Source: Paramoeba atlantica | Taxonomy: Eukaryota > Discosea | DNA length: 64,000 nucleotides | Direction of reading: 5' to 3' | Assembly: GCA_977017575.1 (NCBI GenBank) | Contig: CDRNVI010000059.1 | Span: forward strand, 415,113-479,112 | Shown: piece by piece, positions 8,952 to 19,711 of the stretch | Layout of the letters: each line of letters starts with the position of its first letter | Position numbering within the stretch: position 1 is the first letter of the stretch | The notes under the pieces: generated by a model | Databases searched by the model: none | Seen by the model: the letters and a program-made list of their open reading frames with translations, nothing else | Told to the model about the DNA's origin: nothing | Position numbers and translations under genes: made by a program

Positions 8952-9864
8952 ATTGCGGTGGTTGTAAAACTACCGCTCTACACTCGATTATTGAAAAAAA
9001 GTGAACAAAAACAGTGAAAATATAAAGAGGAACACAGTAATATAATAGAAGAAAAAAATATAAAAGGGGGCTCCGGTGGTCCAAAACTGAAAAAAAAATT
9101 TGAAAAAAATGGGGGGTCCAGGGGGGGGGTCCAGGGGGGGGGTCCAGGGGGGGGTCCAGGGGGGGGGGCATGGTCGATCAAATTTTTTCGAAAAAATTAG
9201 TTTTCGAAAAAAAACCGCAGAAAAGGGTAGCCGGGGTCTTGGCGCGCATTTTCCACCCCCCTACCCGGGGGGTGACCCCCCCGCGTATCCGCAGGACGGG
9301 TCCGCCAAGTTCGGATTTTTTCGGAAAAAAACGTTTGAAAAAAAAATTCAACTCGGCGAAAAAAATGACAAAAAAAATATTTTTCCAAAATCGTTTCCCC
9401 TATTGTATTTTGATAGTTTGAGACCTACACTGGCTTTCTCAGCAGTTGCTTTCGCAAGGTATCCCTTCTTCGAACCGTGGTGAGCACCTCAAAATGACCC
9501 ATTTTTGACTAAAAAAGGTGAAAAAGTATTTTTCGGACCTAAAGGGGCATTTTTGTATCGAAAGAATGGTATGGTTGGAGTAGCATTCTCTACCCAATAC
9601 GTTCGGCAGGCTTCCATTCATGCCTTAGAGTGATTTCCCACGCGCAAATGTCGGATTTAATGCTCTGACAGCAAAAATACGCGAAAATCACCCCAATTTT
9701 ACCCGAAATTCGGCTATTTTTGGCTATAATCTTTCCGTTTTCCAGGCTAAATTTCCTTTTTTAGGCTCTTCGTTTAAACGCGGCGGTAGTTTTCAACGCG
9801 AAGCGCGCAGCATGAGTGACTTCTAAGTTGAAAACAACCACCGCGTTTTAACAAAGAGCCTAAA
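8952..9864 (+). mobile_element. F1 foldback element, copy 4 (complete)
   Basis: It runs from ATTGCGGTGGTTGTAAAACT to the terminal palindrome 9769-9864. The G-rich block (9110-9172) is expanded here: GGGGTCCA units are repeated four times, giving at least five runs of four or more G on the + strand. It is inserted against, or truncates, LINE A1. Confidence 0.85.
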
Positions 9865-9906
9865 TATACAAGGACATATTTTTATTGTTATATTTTTTCT
9901 GTTTTA

Positions 9907-10330
9907 TTGAGGGAGATACTACTCCCTCGCTACCGTAGGTTAATTCGCCGTGCCCGATTTCGTGCCCGATTTGTGGCCCGATTTCGTGCCCGGTGTCGTG
10001 CCCGATATGAGTTTTCGAAAAAAATGTTTACAAAGACGTATGTATCGAATTTAGACAAGATTACTAGTTTTTCAACAATTCCGATGGGTACCCCCTGCCC
10101 GCCCCACCTCCCCACCAGGGTGATAATAGCAATTTTTGAAATTTTGCAAAAAAAATTAAAAAATTTATGGGGTGAAAGTGAAAAAATATATTTTTCTCAA
10201 ATCAACTCCTAGACCGTTTTTTGAGAGTCTGTGGCCTGATATACGTGTATACGCTTTGGTTTCATTCGATATTTCTCCACCCTGTTCCGGTAATACACCT
10301 ACAAAGGCCAAACTTTACCTGGAAGTGTGT
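9907..10330 (-). mobile_element. F3 element, reverse-strand copy
   Basis: In reverse complement it follows the F3 order: GTGTCACACACTTCC, AGGTGTATTACCGGAACAGG, the AT-rich block, ATCACCCTGGTGGGGAGG, GTACCCATCGGAATTG, the CGGGCACGAAAT repeats (five here) and GCGAGGGAGTAGTATCTCCC. The long hairpin part of F3 is missing. In this copy the ATCACCCTGG block is not separated by a SINE, which shows the uninterrupted F3 arrangement. Confidence 0.75.
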
Positions 10331-10472
10331 GACACGCAAGGCCGATGAGGAAGGAGGAGGCGCAAGGCAAAAAGGCAGAAGGCGGAGCCTTTTGTCTTTT
10401 TGCCGCGGCGACGACGACTTCCTCGCGTGGGAAGCAGTAAAGCGCCATAGGTAGCATGTTCGGATGGCTATG
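10331..10472. other. Unassigned GC-richer stretch
   Basis: It contains GGAGGAGGCGCAAGGC, CTTTTTGCCGCGGCGACGAC and related sequence. The start matches the CGCCTCCTCCTTCCTC block in the duplicated segments (about 5080 and 13980), so it is probably still F3-related. No gene is seen. Confidence 0.4.
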
Positions 10473-10684
10473 TAATCCAGGCTAAAGTGGACGAGGGAGA
10501 TACTAAAAGCACTTTTGGAAAACCACCTCGAAACTGGAACCGTATCTCCCGGTTTGTAGAGCATTCTGATGTGGCGAAAAGGTCTTTAACGGGTGATACC
10601 GTTCCAGTTTCGAGGTGGTTTTCCAAAGTTCCAGTTTCCTAAAGTGCCTGTAGTATCTCCCTCGTCCACTTTAACCTGGATTAT
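10473..10684. mobile_element. F2 foldback element, short copy
   Basis: The ends are inverted repeats: TAATCCAGGCTAAAGTGGAC and GAGGGAGATACTA at the left, with their complement (TAGTATCTCCCTCGTCCACT, then AACCTGGATTA) at the right. The inner part is also palindromic (GGAAAACCACCTCGAAACTG and its complement), so nearly the whole element folds into one hairpin. It interrupts an F1 copy, whose left end continues at 10685. A longer copy with different contents lies at 21026-21602. Confidence 0.85.
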
Positions 10685-10775
10685 ATTACTGTGTCCCTCT
10701 TTATATTTTAACTGTTTTTGTTCACTTTTTTTTCAATAATCGAGTGTAGAGCGGTAGTTTTACAACCACCGCAAT
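10685..10775 (-). mobile_element. F1 left-end fragment (reverse), cut by F2
   Basis: In reverse complement it reads the F1 left end, ATTGCGGTGGTTGTAAAACT through AAAATATAAAGAGGGACACA, and stops at the F2 junction. Confidence 0.8.
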
Positions 10776-10777
10776 TT

Positions 10778-11486
10778 CTTTTTTAGGCTCTTTGTTAAAC
10801 GCGGCGGTAGTTTTCAACGCGAAGCGCGCAGCATGAGTGACTTCTAAGTTGAAAACAACCACCGCGTTTAACAAAGAGCCTAAAAAAGGAAATTTAGCCT
10901 GGAAAACGGAAAGATTATAGCCAAAAATAGCCGAAATTCGGGTAAAATTGGGGTGATTTTCGCGTAGTTTTGCTCTCAGAGCACTAAATCCGACATTTGC
11001 GCGTGGGAAATCACTCTAAGGCATGAATGGAAGCCTATTGAACGTATTGGGTAGAGAATGCGACTCCAACCATACCATTCTTTCGACACAAAAATGCCCC
11101 TTTAGGTCCGAAAAATACTTTTTTCACCTTTTTTTAGTCAAAAATGGGTCATTTTGAGGTGCTCACCACGGTTCGAAGAAGTGATACCTTGCGAAAACAA
11201 CTGCGGAGAAAGCTAGTGTAGGTCCCAAACTATCAAAATACAATAGGGGGAAACGATTTTGGAAAAGTATTTTTTTTGTCATTTTTTTAGCCCCGAGACC
11301 CCCCCACGGAGCCCCCCCAGATCCCCCATTTTTTTCAATTTTTTTTTTCAGTTTTGGACCACCGGAGCCCCCTTTTATATTTTTTTCTTCTATTATATTA
11401 CTGTGTTCCCCTTTATATTTTCATTGTTTTAGTTCACTTTTTTTGCAATAATCGAGGTAGAGCGGTAGTTATACAACCACCGCAAT
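10778..11486 (-). mobile_element. F1 foldback element, copy 5 (reverse, internally shortened)
   Basis: It has both F1 ends, the palindrome at 10778-10883 and ACAACCACCGCAAT at 11473-11486. It lacks roughly 200 bp of the middle, including the TTTTTCGAAAAAATT block and the block with GGACGGGTCCGCCAAG. Confidence 0.8.
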
Positions 11487-11688
11487 GAAAAATTAGATAA
11501 AGTGGGACGATATATGGCAGCCCCCTGGGGGAAAAGAGATAAGCTTGTGAAGACAAGTGAGGTAAACTACGGAACAATGGCAAGTTGAATGGCAAATTAT
11601 GAAGATATAAAGAAGTCTGTACAACGAGGATTTGGCACCCTTACAAAGTTAATGCCACTCGTAAAATACAAGGAGCGTATAAGGAGAT
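11487..11688 (+). other. Orphan coding-like fragment between two F1 copies
   Basis: The frame starting at 11487 reads KLDKVGRYMAAPWGKRDKLV, KTSEVNYGTMAS, one TGA at 11586-11588, then MANYEDIKKSVQRGFGTLTK and LMPLVKYKERIRRLL. Composition and continuity on both sides of the single stop suggest a decayed exon or transposon piece. I do not recognise it. It is flanked by inverted F1 elements, which could have captured it. Confidence 0.35.
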
Positions 11689-12508
11689 TATTGCGGTGGT
11701 TGTAAAACTCCCGCTCTACCCTCGATTATTGAAAAAACAGTGAACAAAAACAGTGAAAATATAAAGAGGAACACAGTAATATAATAGAAGAAAAGCGGCT
11801 CCGGTGGTCCAAAACATTTTAAAAAAAATCGGACCCTTGGAGGGTCCATGGGGGGGGGGTCCAGTGGGGGTCATACCGCACGAATTTTTTTTGAAAAATT
11901 ATTTTTCGAAACAAAATAGCAGAAGGGGTAGCCGGGGTCTTGGTGCGTATTTTCCACCCCCTACCCGGGGGTGACCCCCCCTCGTATGCGCAGGACGGGT
12001 CCGACAAGTTCGGATTTTTTCGGAAAAAAAATATGTAAAACAATTTCAACTTGGCGAAAAAATGGCAAGAAGAAATATTTTTCCAAAGTTGTTTCGCCTA
12101 TGGTATTTTATCATTGGTCTACGTCCTTCTAGCATTCTACGTCATTGGTTTTGCGAGATGTCGCTTCTTGAAGCCGTGGTACGCCCCTCAAAATGACCGA
12201 TTTTTGACCCAAAAAATGCGAAAAAGTAATTCTCTACCCAATACGGACTGTAGCCTCGAATGCATGCTTACGAGCGTTTTGCCACGAGCAAATGTCGAAT
12301 TTAGTGCTCTAAGAGCAAAAATACTCAAAAATCACCCCAATTTTACCCGAATTTCGGCTATTTTTGGCTATAATCTTTCCGTTTATCGGGCTAAATTTTC
12401 TTTTTTAGGCTCTTCGTTAAACGCGGCGGTAGTTTTCAACGCGAAGCGCGCAGCATGAGTGATTTCTAAGTTGAAAACAACCACCGCGTTTAACGAAGAG
12501 ACTAAAAA
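11689..12508 (+). mobile_element. F1 foldback element, copy 6 (complete, divergent)
   Basis: It starts ATTGCGGTGGTTGTAAAACT and ends in the palindrome 12405-12508. It is more divergent than the other copies in the middle (for example GCAAGAAGAAATATTTTTCC and a deletion around 12230), so it is probably older. Confidence 0.8.
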
Positions 12509-12834
12509 AGAATGAGTAGATCAACAATGCTTTTGGAGAGCAATGATGTACTTAAACAGCAATAATCAACTTAGTCTGAATCTTCTTGTTCATATGTCCA
12601 CCAGGAATCTGGGAATTAGAGTCGGATAGTTCCTTCGATTTGAAAAAATTCAATATGGAACCATCTTTTAGGCCTTGGGGTAACGCCCGCTTGGGGCTTC
12701 AAACTTTGAATTTTGCCACTCTGCCACCTCCGCCTATGTACTCATACTTAAATGTACGATGTTCAGGGTTTTGATCGCCCTGTGTTGTGGCACATTTAGT
12801 AGCTCCAGTATGTGCCGCTTCATCAGGGGAACTG
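12509..12834. other. Unassigned spacer with a SINE2 head remnant
   Basis: The first part (12509-12686) shows no gene. 12687-12726 is a reverse-strand SINE2 head remnant (GCCACTCTGCCACCTCCGCC, complement of the A-box region). The rest up to 12834 leads into the coding-like fragment below. Confidence 0.5.
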
Positions 12835-13060
12835 TCAGTTCCACCGGAATGTTCGCTTTGCACACTCTTTGCCGGTGTATAATTCACCTTCTTCAGCAAC
12901 AAAGAGTTGCCATTGCTCGTAAATCTGAGCTGCGCGTTTGTGCTTCTTGCTAGCACTGCGTGAGGGTAACACGTACCCTTTTCGCTCCTTTCTTATTCTC
13001 AAAGAAAGTACAACATTCGCAAATGCGTAATGTTTTGCCTCAGGCTTTGTTAGAGCCTTT
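12835..13060 (-). other. Unidentified coding-like fragment, longer copy
   Basis: The minus-strand frame reads ALTKPEAKHYAFANVVLSLR, then IRKERKGYVLPSRSASKKHK, then RAAQIYEQWQLFVAEEGELY and TGKECAKRTF. The first two thirds match 4440-4585. A neighbouring frame carries on with HSGGTDSSPDEAAHTGATK. Composition is protein-like, but no family is recognised. The surrounding duplication means it could simply be part of a mobile segment. Confidence 0.35.
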
Positions 13061-13096
13061 CGGCTGTCCCCAATTGCTATGATCACCAATTGCTAT

Positions 13097-13868
13097 CATG
13101 GCGGAGGTGGCGCAGTGGCAATAATTCAAAGTTTGTATCACATGGTGCTCAGACGGCGAGTTCAAACCCACTCATCGCAATATTCCTGGCGGCCTCACTC
13201 TAAGAGGCTGGGCTGATAACCGACTAAGCCCAGTACTCGGAGGACCGTCCCGGACCCTCCCCTCAGGGAACCAGCTCCCTTACCCGGCTTACAGCTCTTG
13301 GGCAAGCTGTGTTGACGTACAGTTCGTCGACGCAGCGTGCTGGCAACAGCACGTTGGTGCCGCCTTGGACAAGCGGAAACCCCAAAATCCAATCCAAATC
13401 ATTCCGGATTGCTCCGGATGGTCACTGGCAAGCCAGGCCCTTCACAGACAGATTTGGAAGTTCCGAGGCCGACGTCCTCTACCAGTTTCCGCTTGTCCAA
13501 GGCGGCACCAACGTGCTGTTGCCAACACGCTGCGTCAACGAACTGTACGTCAACATGGCTTACCCAAGAGGTGTAAGCCGGGTAAGGGAGCTGGTTCCCT
13601 GAGGGGAGGGTCCGGGACGGTCCTCCGAGTACTGGGCCCAGTCGGTTCTCAGCCCAGCCTCTTAGAGTGAGGCCGCCAGGAATATTGCGATGAAGAGTGA
13701 GGCCGCCAGGAATATTGCGATGAGTGGGTTTGAACTCGCCGTCTGAGCACCATGTGCTTCGGCCACTAAACTAAGCGGAAACTGGTAGAGGACGTCGGCC
13801 TCCGGAACTTCCAAATCTGTCTGTGAAGGGTCTGGCTTGCCAGTGACCATCCGGAGCAATCCGGAAAT
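13097..13868 (+). mobile_element. SINE2 copy interrupted by a second SINE2
   Basis: The host SINE2 runs 13097-13380 and resumes 13773-13868 after a reverse-strand SINE2 (13381-13772). It carries the A box (GGAGGTGGCGCAGTGG), the B box (GAGTTCAAACC) and the ATCCGGAGCAATCCGG tail. It lies at the position equivalent to 4600-4977 in the duplicated segment. Confidence 0.85.
13381..13772 (-). mobile_element. SINE2 nested in SINE2, with 10-bp target duplication
   Basis: AAGCGGAAAC flanks the insert at 13371-13380 and 13773-13782; the uninterrupted target is seen in the copy at 4870-4882. On the minus strand the 5' head (TTTAGTGGCCGAAGCACATG) has lost or altered the A box. A 28-bp block containing ATCGCAATATTCCTGGCGGC is repeated internally. 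The 3' tail is TTTGGATTGGATTTTGGG. Confidence 0.9.
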
Positions 13869-14742
13869 GATGATCACCCTGGTGGGGAGGGGGGTGGCAG
13901 GGGGTACCCATCGGAACTGTTGAAAAACTAGTTATTTTGTCATTCAATTTGATTCATACGTCTACCGTTTTTCCTTGCGCCTCCTCCTTCCTCTGCGGCC
14001 TTGCGTGTCACACACTTCCGGGTAAATTTTGGACTTTGTAGGTGTATTATCGGCACAGGGTGGAGAAATGTCGAATGAAATCAAAGAGTATACAGGTATA
14101 GAAGGCTCGAAACTCTCAAAAAAGTGGTCTAGGAGTTGATTTAGGAAAAATATATTTTTTCACTTTCACCCATAAATTTTTAGTTTCTTTTTGCAAAATT
14201 TCAAAAATTGCTATGATCAGAACTAGTTATTTTGTCACAAAATTCGATTCGTACATATTGGTGAAACGATATTTTGGTGAAACGATATCGGGCACGAAAT
14301 CGGGCCACAAATCGGGTACGACGAATTAACCTATGGTAGCGAGGGAGTAGTGCAGATTGAAAGGGGCGAGGGAGATACGAAGCAACAGGCGTGGCAGATT
14401 CCCACTGAAAAGAAATGGTATCTCCCCGCACGAAAAACGCCTTTTCGCTTTCTAGCTCGTAGACAAACTTCGTGCAGGGAGATACCATTTCTTTTCAGTG
14501 GGAATCTGCCGCACAGAATAACAACAAAGACACTGATATTGAAATATCAGTTAACGGATTTGTAGTTCATACTAGTAACGAAGCATACAAAAATACAATA
14601 TCACCTAGAATTTGCGCGGTGAAGCACCTTCCACAGCCCTGTCATCCATGTATCCTAGTTACTTTCTTTGGAAATGCCTCTTTAGGGCGAATGTGTCTTC
14701 CAGCAACTCGCCTTCATATTCATTTGACCTTCTGACCTGTTG
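13869..14742 (+). mobile_element. F3 element, copy 2 (in segmental duplication)
   Basis: It is near-identical to 4978-5838, including the hairpin 14391-14511 and the CTTCTGACCTGTT end. The junction with the LINE A2 3' end follows directly at 14743. Confidence 0.8.
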
Positions 14743-14914
14743 GCTCTATAACTCTGTTTTTGCCTAGGGCACAGAGCGAGACGCGTTGTTAATTCAAAAC
14801 CTTGTTTACGCAACCAGTGTATATAAAAAGGGTATGTATATTTTGAAAAGAAAGAAAATAATAATGAGCCCATTCAAACACCTCCCTATGCATGAAAATT
14901 CAGTCCTCATTTGT

Positions 14915-16194
14915 TTAATCAGAACTCCTCGTAGATTTTTGTGTTGTACATTCCTCCTCACAATGTAATCGTTTAATTTGTGGAGTGCGCGTCGTAACTG
15001 TAGGTACGAAAACCTTGGTTTTACGTTGTACACGTTGTTTTTCATTATTCTGGAGCCTTTTTGGGCAAACTTTCTCATTGGATCTTGTTTGCTTGGCCTT
15101 TGATCGATCACGTTTGTGCGTTTCTGATTTAGAATTTCTACTATTTGATTCCTTCGCGGATCTGTTTATTGGTTGTACGGGGCTGGGGTTTATGTCTTTG
15201 GCCGTAACCTGTGGGAGCGCGAAAGCTGGCAAAGTGCGTTTTTGCAAAGTTTTAATTTTCTTATCAGTACTCAATGGAATAGGGTCTCTCCTTTTCGTGT
15301 GTGATTTATCATCAAAGCCACGGTAACAGAAGGAGCAATTTACTTCAACTTGTTGCGAGGCGCGTTTCGCAAGCCAATCCGATCTGGCATTGTGCGGATT
15401 ACCTTCATGACCCCTGACTTTAATGCAGTAAATGTTATGATTCTCCTCTATCTAAAAGCAAATCCGGGTTATTTTTGATAAAAGCTCCGAATTTTCGAAT
15501 GACTGAAATCCGATTAAAGAAAACCTCTTCCGAATTACGTGAAAGAAGTCCCAGACATACGCCGAATCCGTGTGAATAACAGCGTCCTTGGAATGTGTCC
15601 TTGCAAGGCTCAACGCCACATAGACAGCGTATAGTTCTGCGGCTGTTATGGTGAGCGATATGTGTGTCGGTGGTTTCAATCCTATAAGTGTCTTCCCGAC
15701 TCGTCCCCCCAACAACACGATACCACACCCTGAAGAAGTTCTCGTTCTCGTCGTTTTTAGTGCTCCATCGGTGTATAGATGCAATGAATCTGATAGAAAA
15801 TGGAAAGGTACTGACCCCTCTTCAACAAATTGTAGCGTTGCATAGTTTTCCTCATCTTGCAAGCTGCGTACATTCTTTCCCCACCCAGGAGATTCAATAG
15901 GCTTATAGGTTGGGCGGGGCTCCAGGCGTGATTTCAAACGATCCACATTCGAACGCCATCGTGACCGATCCTTGGAAATTTGAATTACTTCTGATAGGGA
16001 CAAGCCAAGGCCATCGGAACATGCTTCGGAAAGAGAGGCGTGTGTCGTTTTACCTCGCTCGCGCCAAAGAATAGCAACACTGAATGGAGAATCGTGCCGA
16101 AGAAGGTGACCAATAAGCTGCGCCCGTTGAGTCTTTGCTGTGGTGCTGAGCTTCAAATCATTCTGATATAGAGCTTCTAATCGAATAGACCGTT
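14915..16194 (-). pseudogene. LINE A2 RNase H domain and basic C-terminal tail
   Basis: The frame continues from the SINE1 insertion: GKRSIRLEALYQNDLKLSTT, then AQLIGHLLRHDSPFSVA. RNase H shows LYTDGALK (first D), ITAAELYAVYVAL (E), VIHTDSAYVWDFF (D) and, after one in-frame TAG at 15452-15454, CIKVRGHEGNPHNARSDWLA (H and last D). About 140 residues of lysine/arginine/serine-rich tail follow (KSETHKRDRSKAKQTRSNEK), likely nucleic-acid binding or nuclear-targeting. It is non-functional because of the stop and the upstream lesions. Confidence 0.85.
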
Positions 16195-16202
16195 TTCCAC
16201 CC

Positions 16203-16641
16203 GGTGCGAGCGTAGTTGGTAGACGGTGGGCCTTACAACCTGCAGGGTGTGGGTTCGATTCCCGCTATCGACAAAACTCGCAACCTGGCGGCCTCACTTC
16301 AAAGGGAAAGCGATCAGGAGTGCCTTCAAGGCCCACACCCAACCCCGCTCCCCTGGAGGACCGACCCGGAACCGCCGAGCTGAACCAGGTTCCAGCGCAG
16401 CCGCTAAATTGCGAGCTGCTTACGCAAAGGAGGCTTGAGACACAGCCTACACGATGCAACGGGGTTGGACGCCAGTCCTGGTATCTACGGTTGGGTAGCC
16501 GTTCTCGGGCCGCAAGGCGTCGAGTGCCGCCTGGGAAGGGGGTAGCAAGACGATGAAGGTCGGTGACCTGAGGCTCTACCCTAACGGTTGGCGCTGCAGA
16601 GCCCTCCGTGTTCTTCTCTCTCTTCTCTCTCTCTCTCTCTC
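16203..16641 (+). mobile_element. SINE1, tRNA-derived, full length, inside LINE A2
   Basis: It is flanked by the 8-bp duplication TTCCACCC (16195-16202 and 16642-16649). The A box lies in GTAGTTGGTAGACGG and the B box GGTTCGATTCC is at 16252-16262, with a T-stem GTGGG/CCCGC as in a tRNA. The body has CTGGAGGACCGACCCGGAAC and a conserved 3' block (GGTTGGCGCTGCAGAGCC), then a TCT/CT tail. It is likely transcribed by Pol III and moved by a LINE, possibly one of those present here. Confidence 0.9.
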
Positions 16642-16649
16642 TTCCACCC

Positions 16650-18209
16650 CATGTACGCCCAACATTGCATACCATTCTTCGCATCTTATTCATCTCAATG
16701 TCGAGTTCCCGAAGTTTGGAAGTCGATATATCCCACGCCCCTGCATTGTAGTTCACTACCGGCATGACTAGCGTGCGGAATACTGTCATTCGACTAGACA
16801 TTGGAAGAGGCGATTTCCATATTGACCGGAGTTTGTACATCACCGCCCATCCTAATCTCAAACGTTCGTTGGGTGCAACATTGCGATCATCACTCTCCTG
16901 TGTGCTGCCCAGGTACCGGTATTTGTAGACTCAAGGAATTTGCCCTACCCATGGTACTCTAAGTTCACCTTCGTGCCAAGGGTCATCCAGGCAGTTTTAT
17001 TGTTTCCTAGATTAATGCACAGATTAGATTTCCTAGCGACTTTAAAGAGACTTTCTAACATGTCGGCCAGTTCGACCTTAGTTGGCGCGAATAGGACTAA
17101 ATCATCGGCGTAATCAATGTCTGAGATACACAAATGCTTCTCACCCCGGCTCTTCGTTCCCGTGCAATAGGTTATTAGACCGGACTCCTTTGCGTTAATT
17201 GCTTCAGCCATTATCCGATCGAGAACCATGATGAAAAGATAGGGGGCGAGAACATCTCCTTGCAAAGTTCCATTGTTGATTGAAAAGGGTTCCATATTCC
17301 CATGCGGTGTTCTTACGAAAAATTGTACCCCAGCATACATACTCATAATTACTTTGGTGAGGTGTTCGGGTATATGAAAAGCTTTCAATGCACTTACATT
17401 GGCGGAGAATGATACTGATGGAAAATCCTGCTTGAAATCCACGAATGCCACTGCAACTCCCTGACTTCTCAAAGCCTTGGCGGAGATTTCTACGAAAGTA
17501 GCTTGTGCACCAGCAGTCGATCGGTGTGGGCGAAAACCGAATTGATTCGGCCGAAGCATGTTTTCTACCGCTGGTTGAATTCGGTCTAATACCATCCTGT
17601 TCATTATCTTGACCACGTGATTTACTATGCATACCGGCCTCCAGTTGGACAGATTGCCCAGATTTCCCTTTTTTGGAAAAGGCACTTGCAATATCATTTT
17701 CCTTTTGTCTGATGCAATTCCTGTCAAGCAAAGTCCCTATATCCTATATGAAGCAAAGTCCCCATCAATCCCTCATTTGCGCTCAATGACCTTAACGCTT
17801 CGATTGGAATACCATCGGAACCTGCCGCTTTTACCGACTTCACTTTCAGTAGTGCGGAACACAGCTCTGATATTGTAAACTCTCCATCTTGTATTCCAAA
17901 GAGGCTCTTTGTCGAAAGAGGAAAGTTTACCAGACCACCTGTGTTCATCTCTTGCTGCCCGATCGCCTGAAAGTGATTTTGGACAGTGCGGAGGCTATCC
18001 CGAACAGTATCACCAAACAAAGAAAATTCCTTTCTATTGTCACCTACAATGTTTCGTATGGTGCGGTAAGCGCTCTTCGGACGTTTGTATAAATCTTCCG
18101 CAAGCACGTTGCATTCTTCTTTTATGCTTTTTCCAATCTTTTCCGCATGTGCCCTGGCAAAAGCATCAAATCTGCGCGGATTTCGAGCAACTTTCACAGT
18201 AGCTTTCAT
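16650..18209 (-). pseudogene. LINE A2 reverse transcriptase domain (frameshifted)
   Basis: Three open pieces cover RT. The N-terminal part (to about 17727) has FTISELCSALLKVKSVKAAG. The core (17727-16945) has NWRPVCIVNHVVKIMNRMVL, NQFGFRPHRSTAGAQ, motif A AFVDFKQDFPSVSF, NGTLQGDVLAPYLFIMVLDR and YADD in SDIDYADDLVLF. The C-terminal part (16861-16650) has RLGWAVMYKLRSIWKSPL and DIEMNKMRRMVCNV. In motif A the usual KAF or QAF is QDF. Two frameshifts and the upstream stop make it inactive. Confidence 0.85.
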
Positions 18210-18215
18210 GTCGAG

Positions 18216-19667
18216 CTACCCGGGACCCGGCGCTTCATCCTTATTTGTATTGTGATTAGAAACTCGGGAAGGAAGCTCTCCGGAAGCATTTTTTACGACA
18301 TTAGCGAATTTGTCCCACAACAAAGGACCGACTGCATCATCTCTTGTTCGTTTGTTGCCACCCTCCATTGCCAATTCTACGTTCTTGACAAATTTATCCT
18401 TTATTACCTCATTCCGAAGAGATCCCCAAAAAGGCACTTGTTTACCAGCTTTGCTTTGCACCTTCCACCGTATTTTCAACTGTGCTCTCACCACGCAGTG
18501 GCGCGTCGGTAATGGGGCTAGAAGCACCCGCTGAGAGCGAATCGCTGAACTAAAGCGTGTGTTTGTAATGATGTGATCCAGCTGCTTCGTGAGTCCCAGA
18601 GGATGTTTCACATTAGGCGGGAACCGATACGTCCACTTCCTCCCCGCACTACAACATTCGTGCGCGGATTTTGCTCCTATAGATAGCAGAAACTTCCTAA
18701 ATTGTTTCGCCCTTTTAGAAAAACACTTCACCCCCTGCGGCGTTTGCAGAGGCGAGTTCATATCTCCACATATAAGCTTCAATGCCGACTGTGAGCCATG
18801 CCATGCATCAAAGAGCTTCTCATCAAACTCAGACTGTATAGCTTGTTTGGCGCCTGCTGTTGGAGAGTAAACATTGAATACACTCGCTCTAACATCACCA
18901 AGTTCAATAGTTCCCCTCATCATTCTATCACTGATCTTGTCAACATGCATAAGTAATAGATTTATCATTGCCATCCCGTTATACCCATTAACGGCACACA
19001 TAAGATATAGATGAATGCTCATGCCACCCAGGTAGAGCCGACGGTGAATAATTGGCTCCTCACCTTTAAACGACAAACGCGTTTCCTGCAGAGTCATTAA
19101 GGAAACACCGTAACTCCTCATGAATGCCACGACTTGATGTAGTCGATAGCATCCCCGTAGAGCAAACTCGTCCGTGCTTTTGCACTTCAACGTATCCACG
19201 TTAATAGTACTCACCACAAACCCACCTCTCATAGCTTGCATCTTGGGCTGCTCTCGGACTCCACGCCGAAAACAGTTTTTGCGCTTCCGATCTCGTCTTG
19301 ACCGGCGCTTTGGAAGAAGACCCACTCTGCCGCCTAGAATAAGGATCCTGTCGTCCCTCGGGGGAAACGGGAGAAGCTGACCATTCATCAAGTCATACTT
19401 GATAAGCCAGGAAGACTTATCCAGCGATGAATGAACAACTCCTTCCCAGAGAATTGCTCGTGCGTCGTAAGCCTTACTCCAAACGACTGCTACCCGTTTG
19501 CCCACTTTCAAAGCACCTGTCATACGATAAAGTGCACGCGGCCGGAGTTTAGCCACACCCTCTCTCTGCTGTGGGGGGAGAAAAAGGTTGCCCCGACCAC
19601 ACCTGGCCGACCGTAGCTTTTCACAGACTCTTAACATGCTATCGAACGGTCCGGAGGCCTCCGCCAT
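18216..19667 (-). pseudogene. LINE A2 N-terminal module + APE endonuclease
   Basis: The piece is 483 codons from ATG 19665-19667 to TAG 18216-18218; the frame continues past the stop into the RT half. Residues 1-110 form the module shared by the LINEs here (VGKRVAVVWSKAYDARAILW, then EGVV, WLIKYD, LLPFPPRDDR). The APE endonuclease follows: STINVDTLKCKSTDEFALRG (N), TLQETRLSFKG (E), LICGDMNSPLQTP (D and N) and TKQLDHIITNTRF (D-H). The catalytic set looks complete, so the break is in the connection to RT. Confidence 0.85.
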
Positions 19668-19711
19668 TTTGTACTAACTTGTTAATACAAAAAGTGATTA
19701 ATACAAAAAAT
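19668..19711 (-). promoter_or_regulatory. LINE A2 leader: two monomers and a start-codon hairpin
   Basis: On the minus strand, TTTTTGTATTAATCAC is followed by TTTTTGTATTAAC. The stem pairs TTTGTATTAAC with GTTAGTACAAA (11 bp with one G-U), across a 2-base loop, and ends exactly at the ATG. On the + strand the arms are 19668-19678 and 19681-19691. Confidence 0.75.

Larger units (their letters stand above)
12943..14742. repeat. Segmental duplication of 4440-5838
   Basis: The two segments share, in order, the coding-like fragment, the spacer CATTCGCAAATGCGTAATG, SINE2 and F3 with its hairpin. The second is longer by the nested SINE2 insertion (392 bp plus the target repeat). Both end at ACCTGTT, where LINE sequence begins on the right in each case (A3 and A2). 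Divergence is low by eye. Confidence 0.85.

Noticed and set aside
16201-16275. A true tRNA gene
   Set aside because: A and B boxes are present, but the acceptor stem does not close, a 360-bp body and TCT tail follow, and target-site duplications show it is a SINE.
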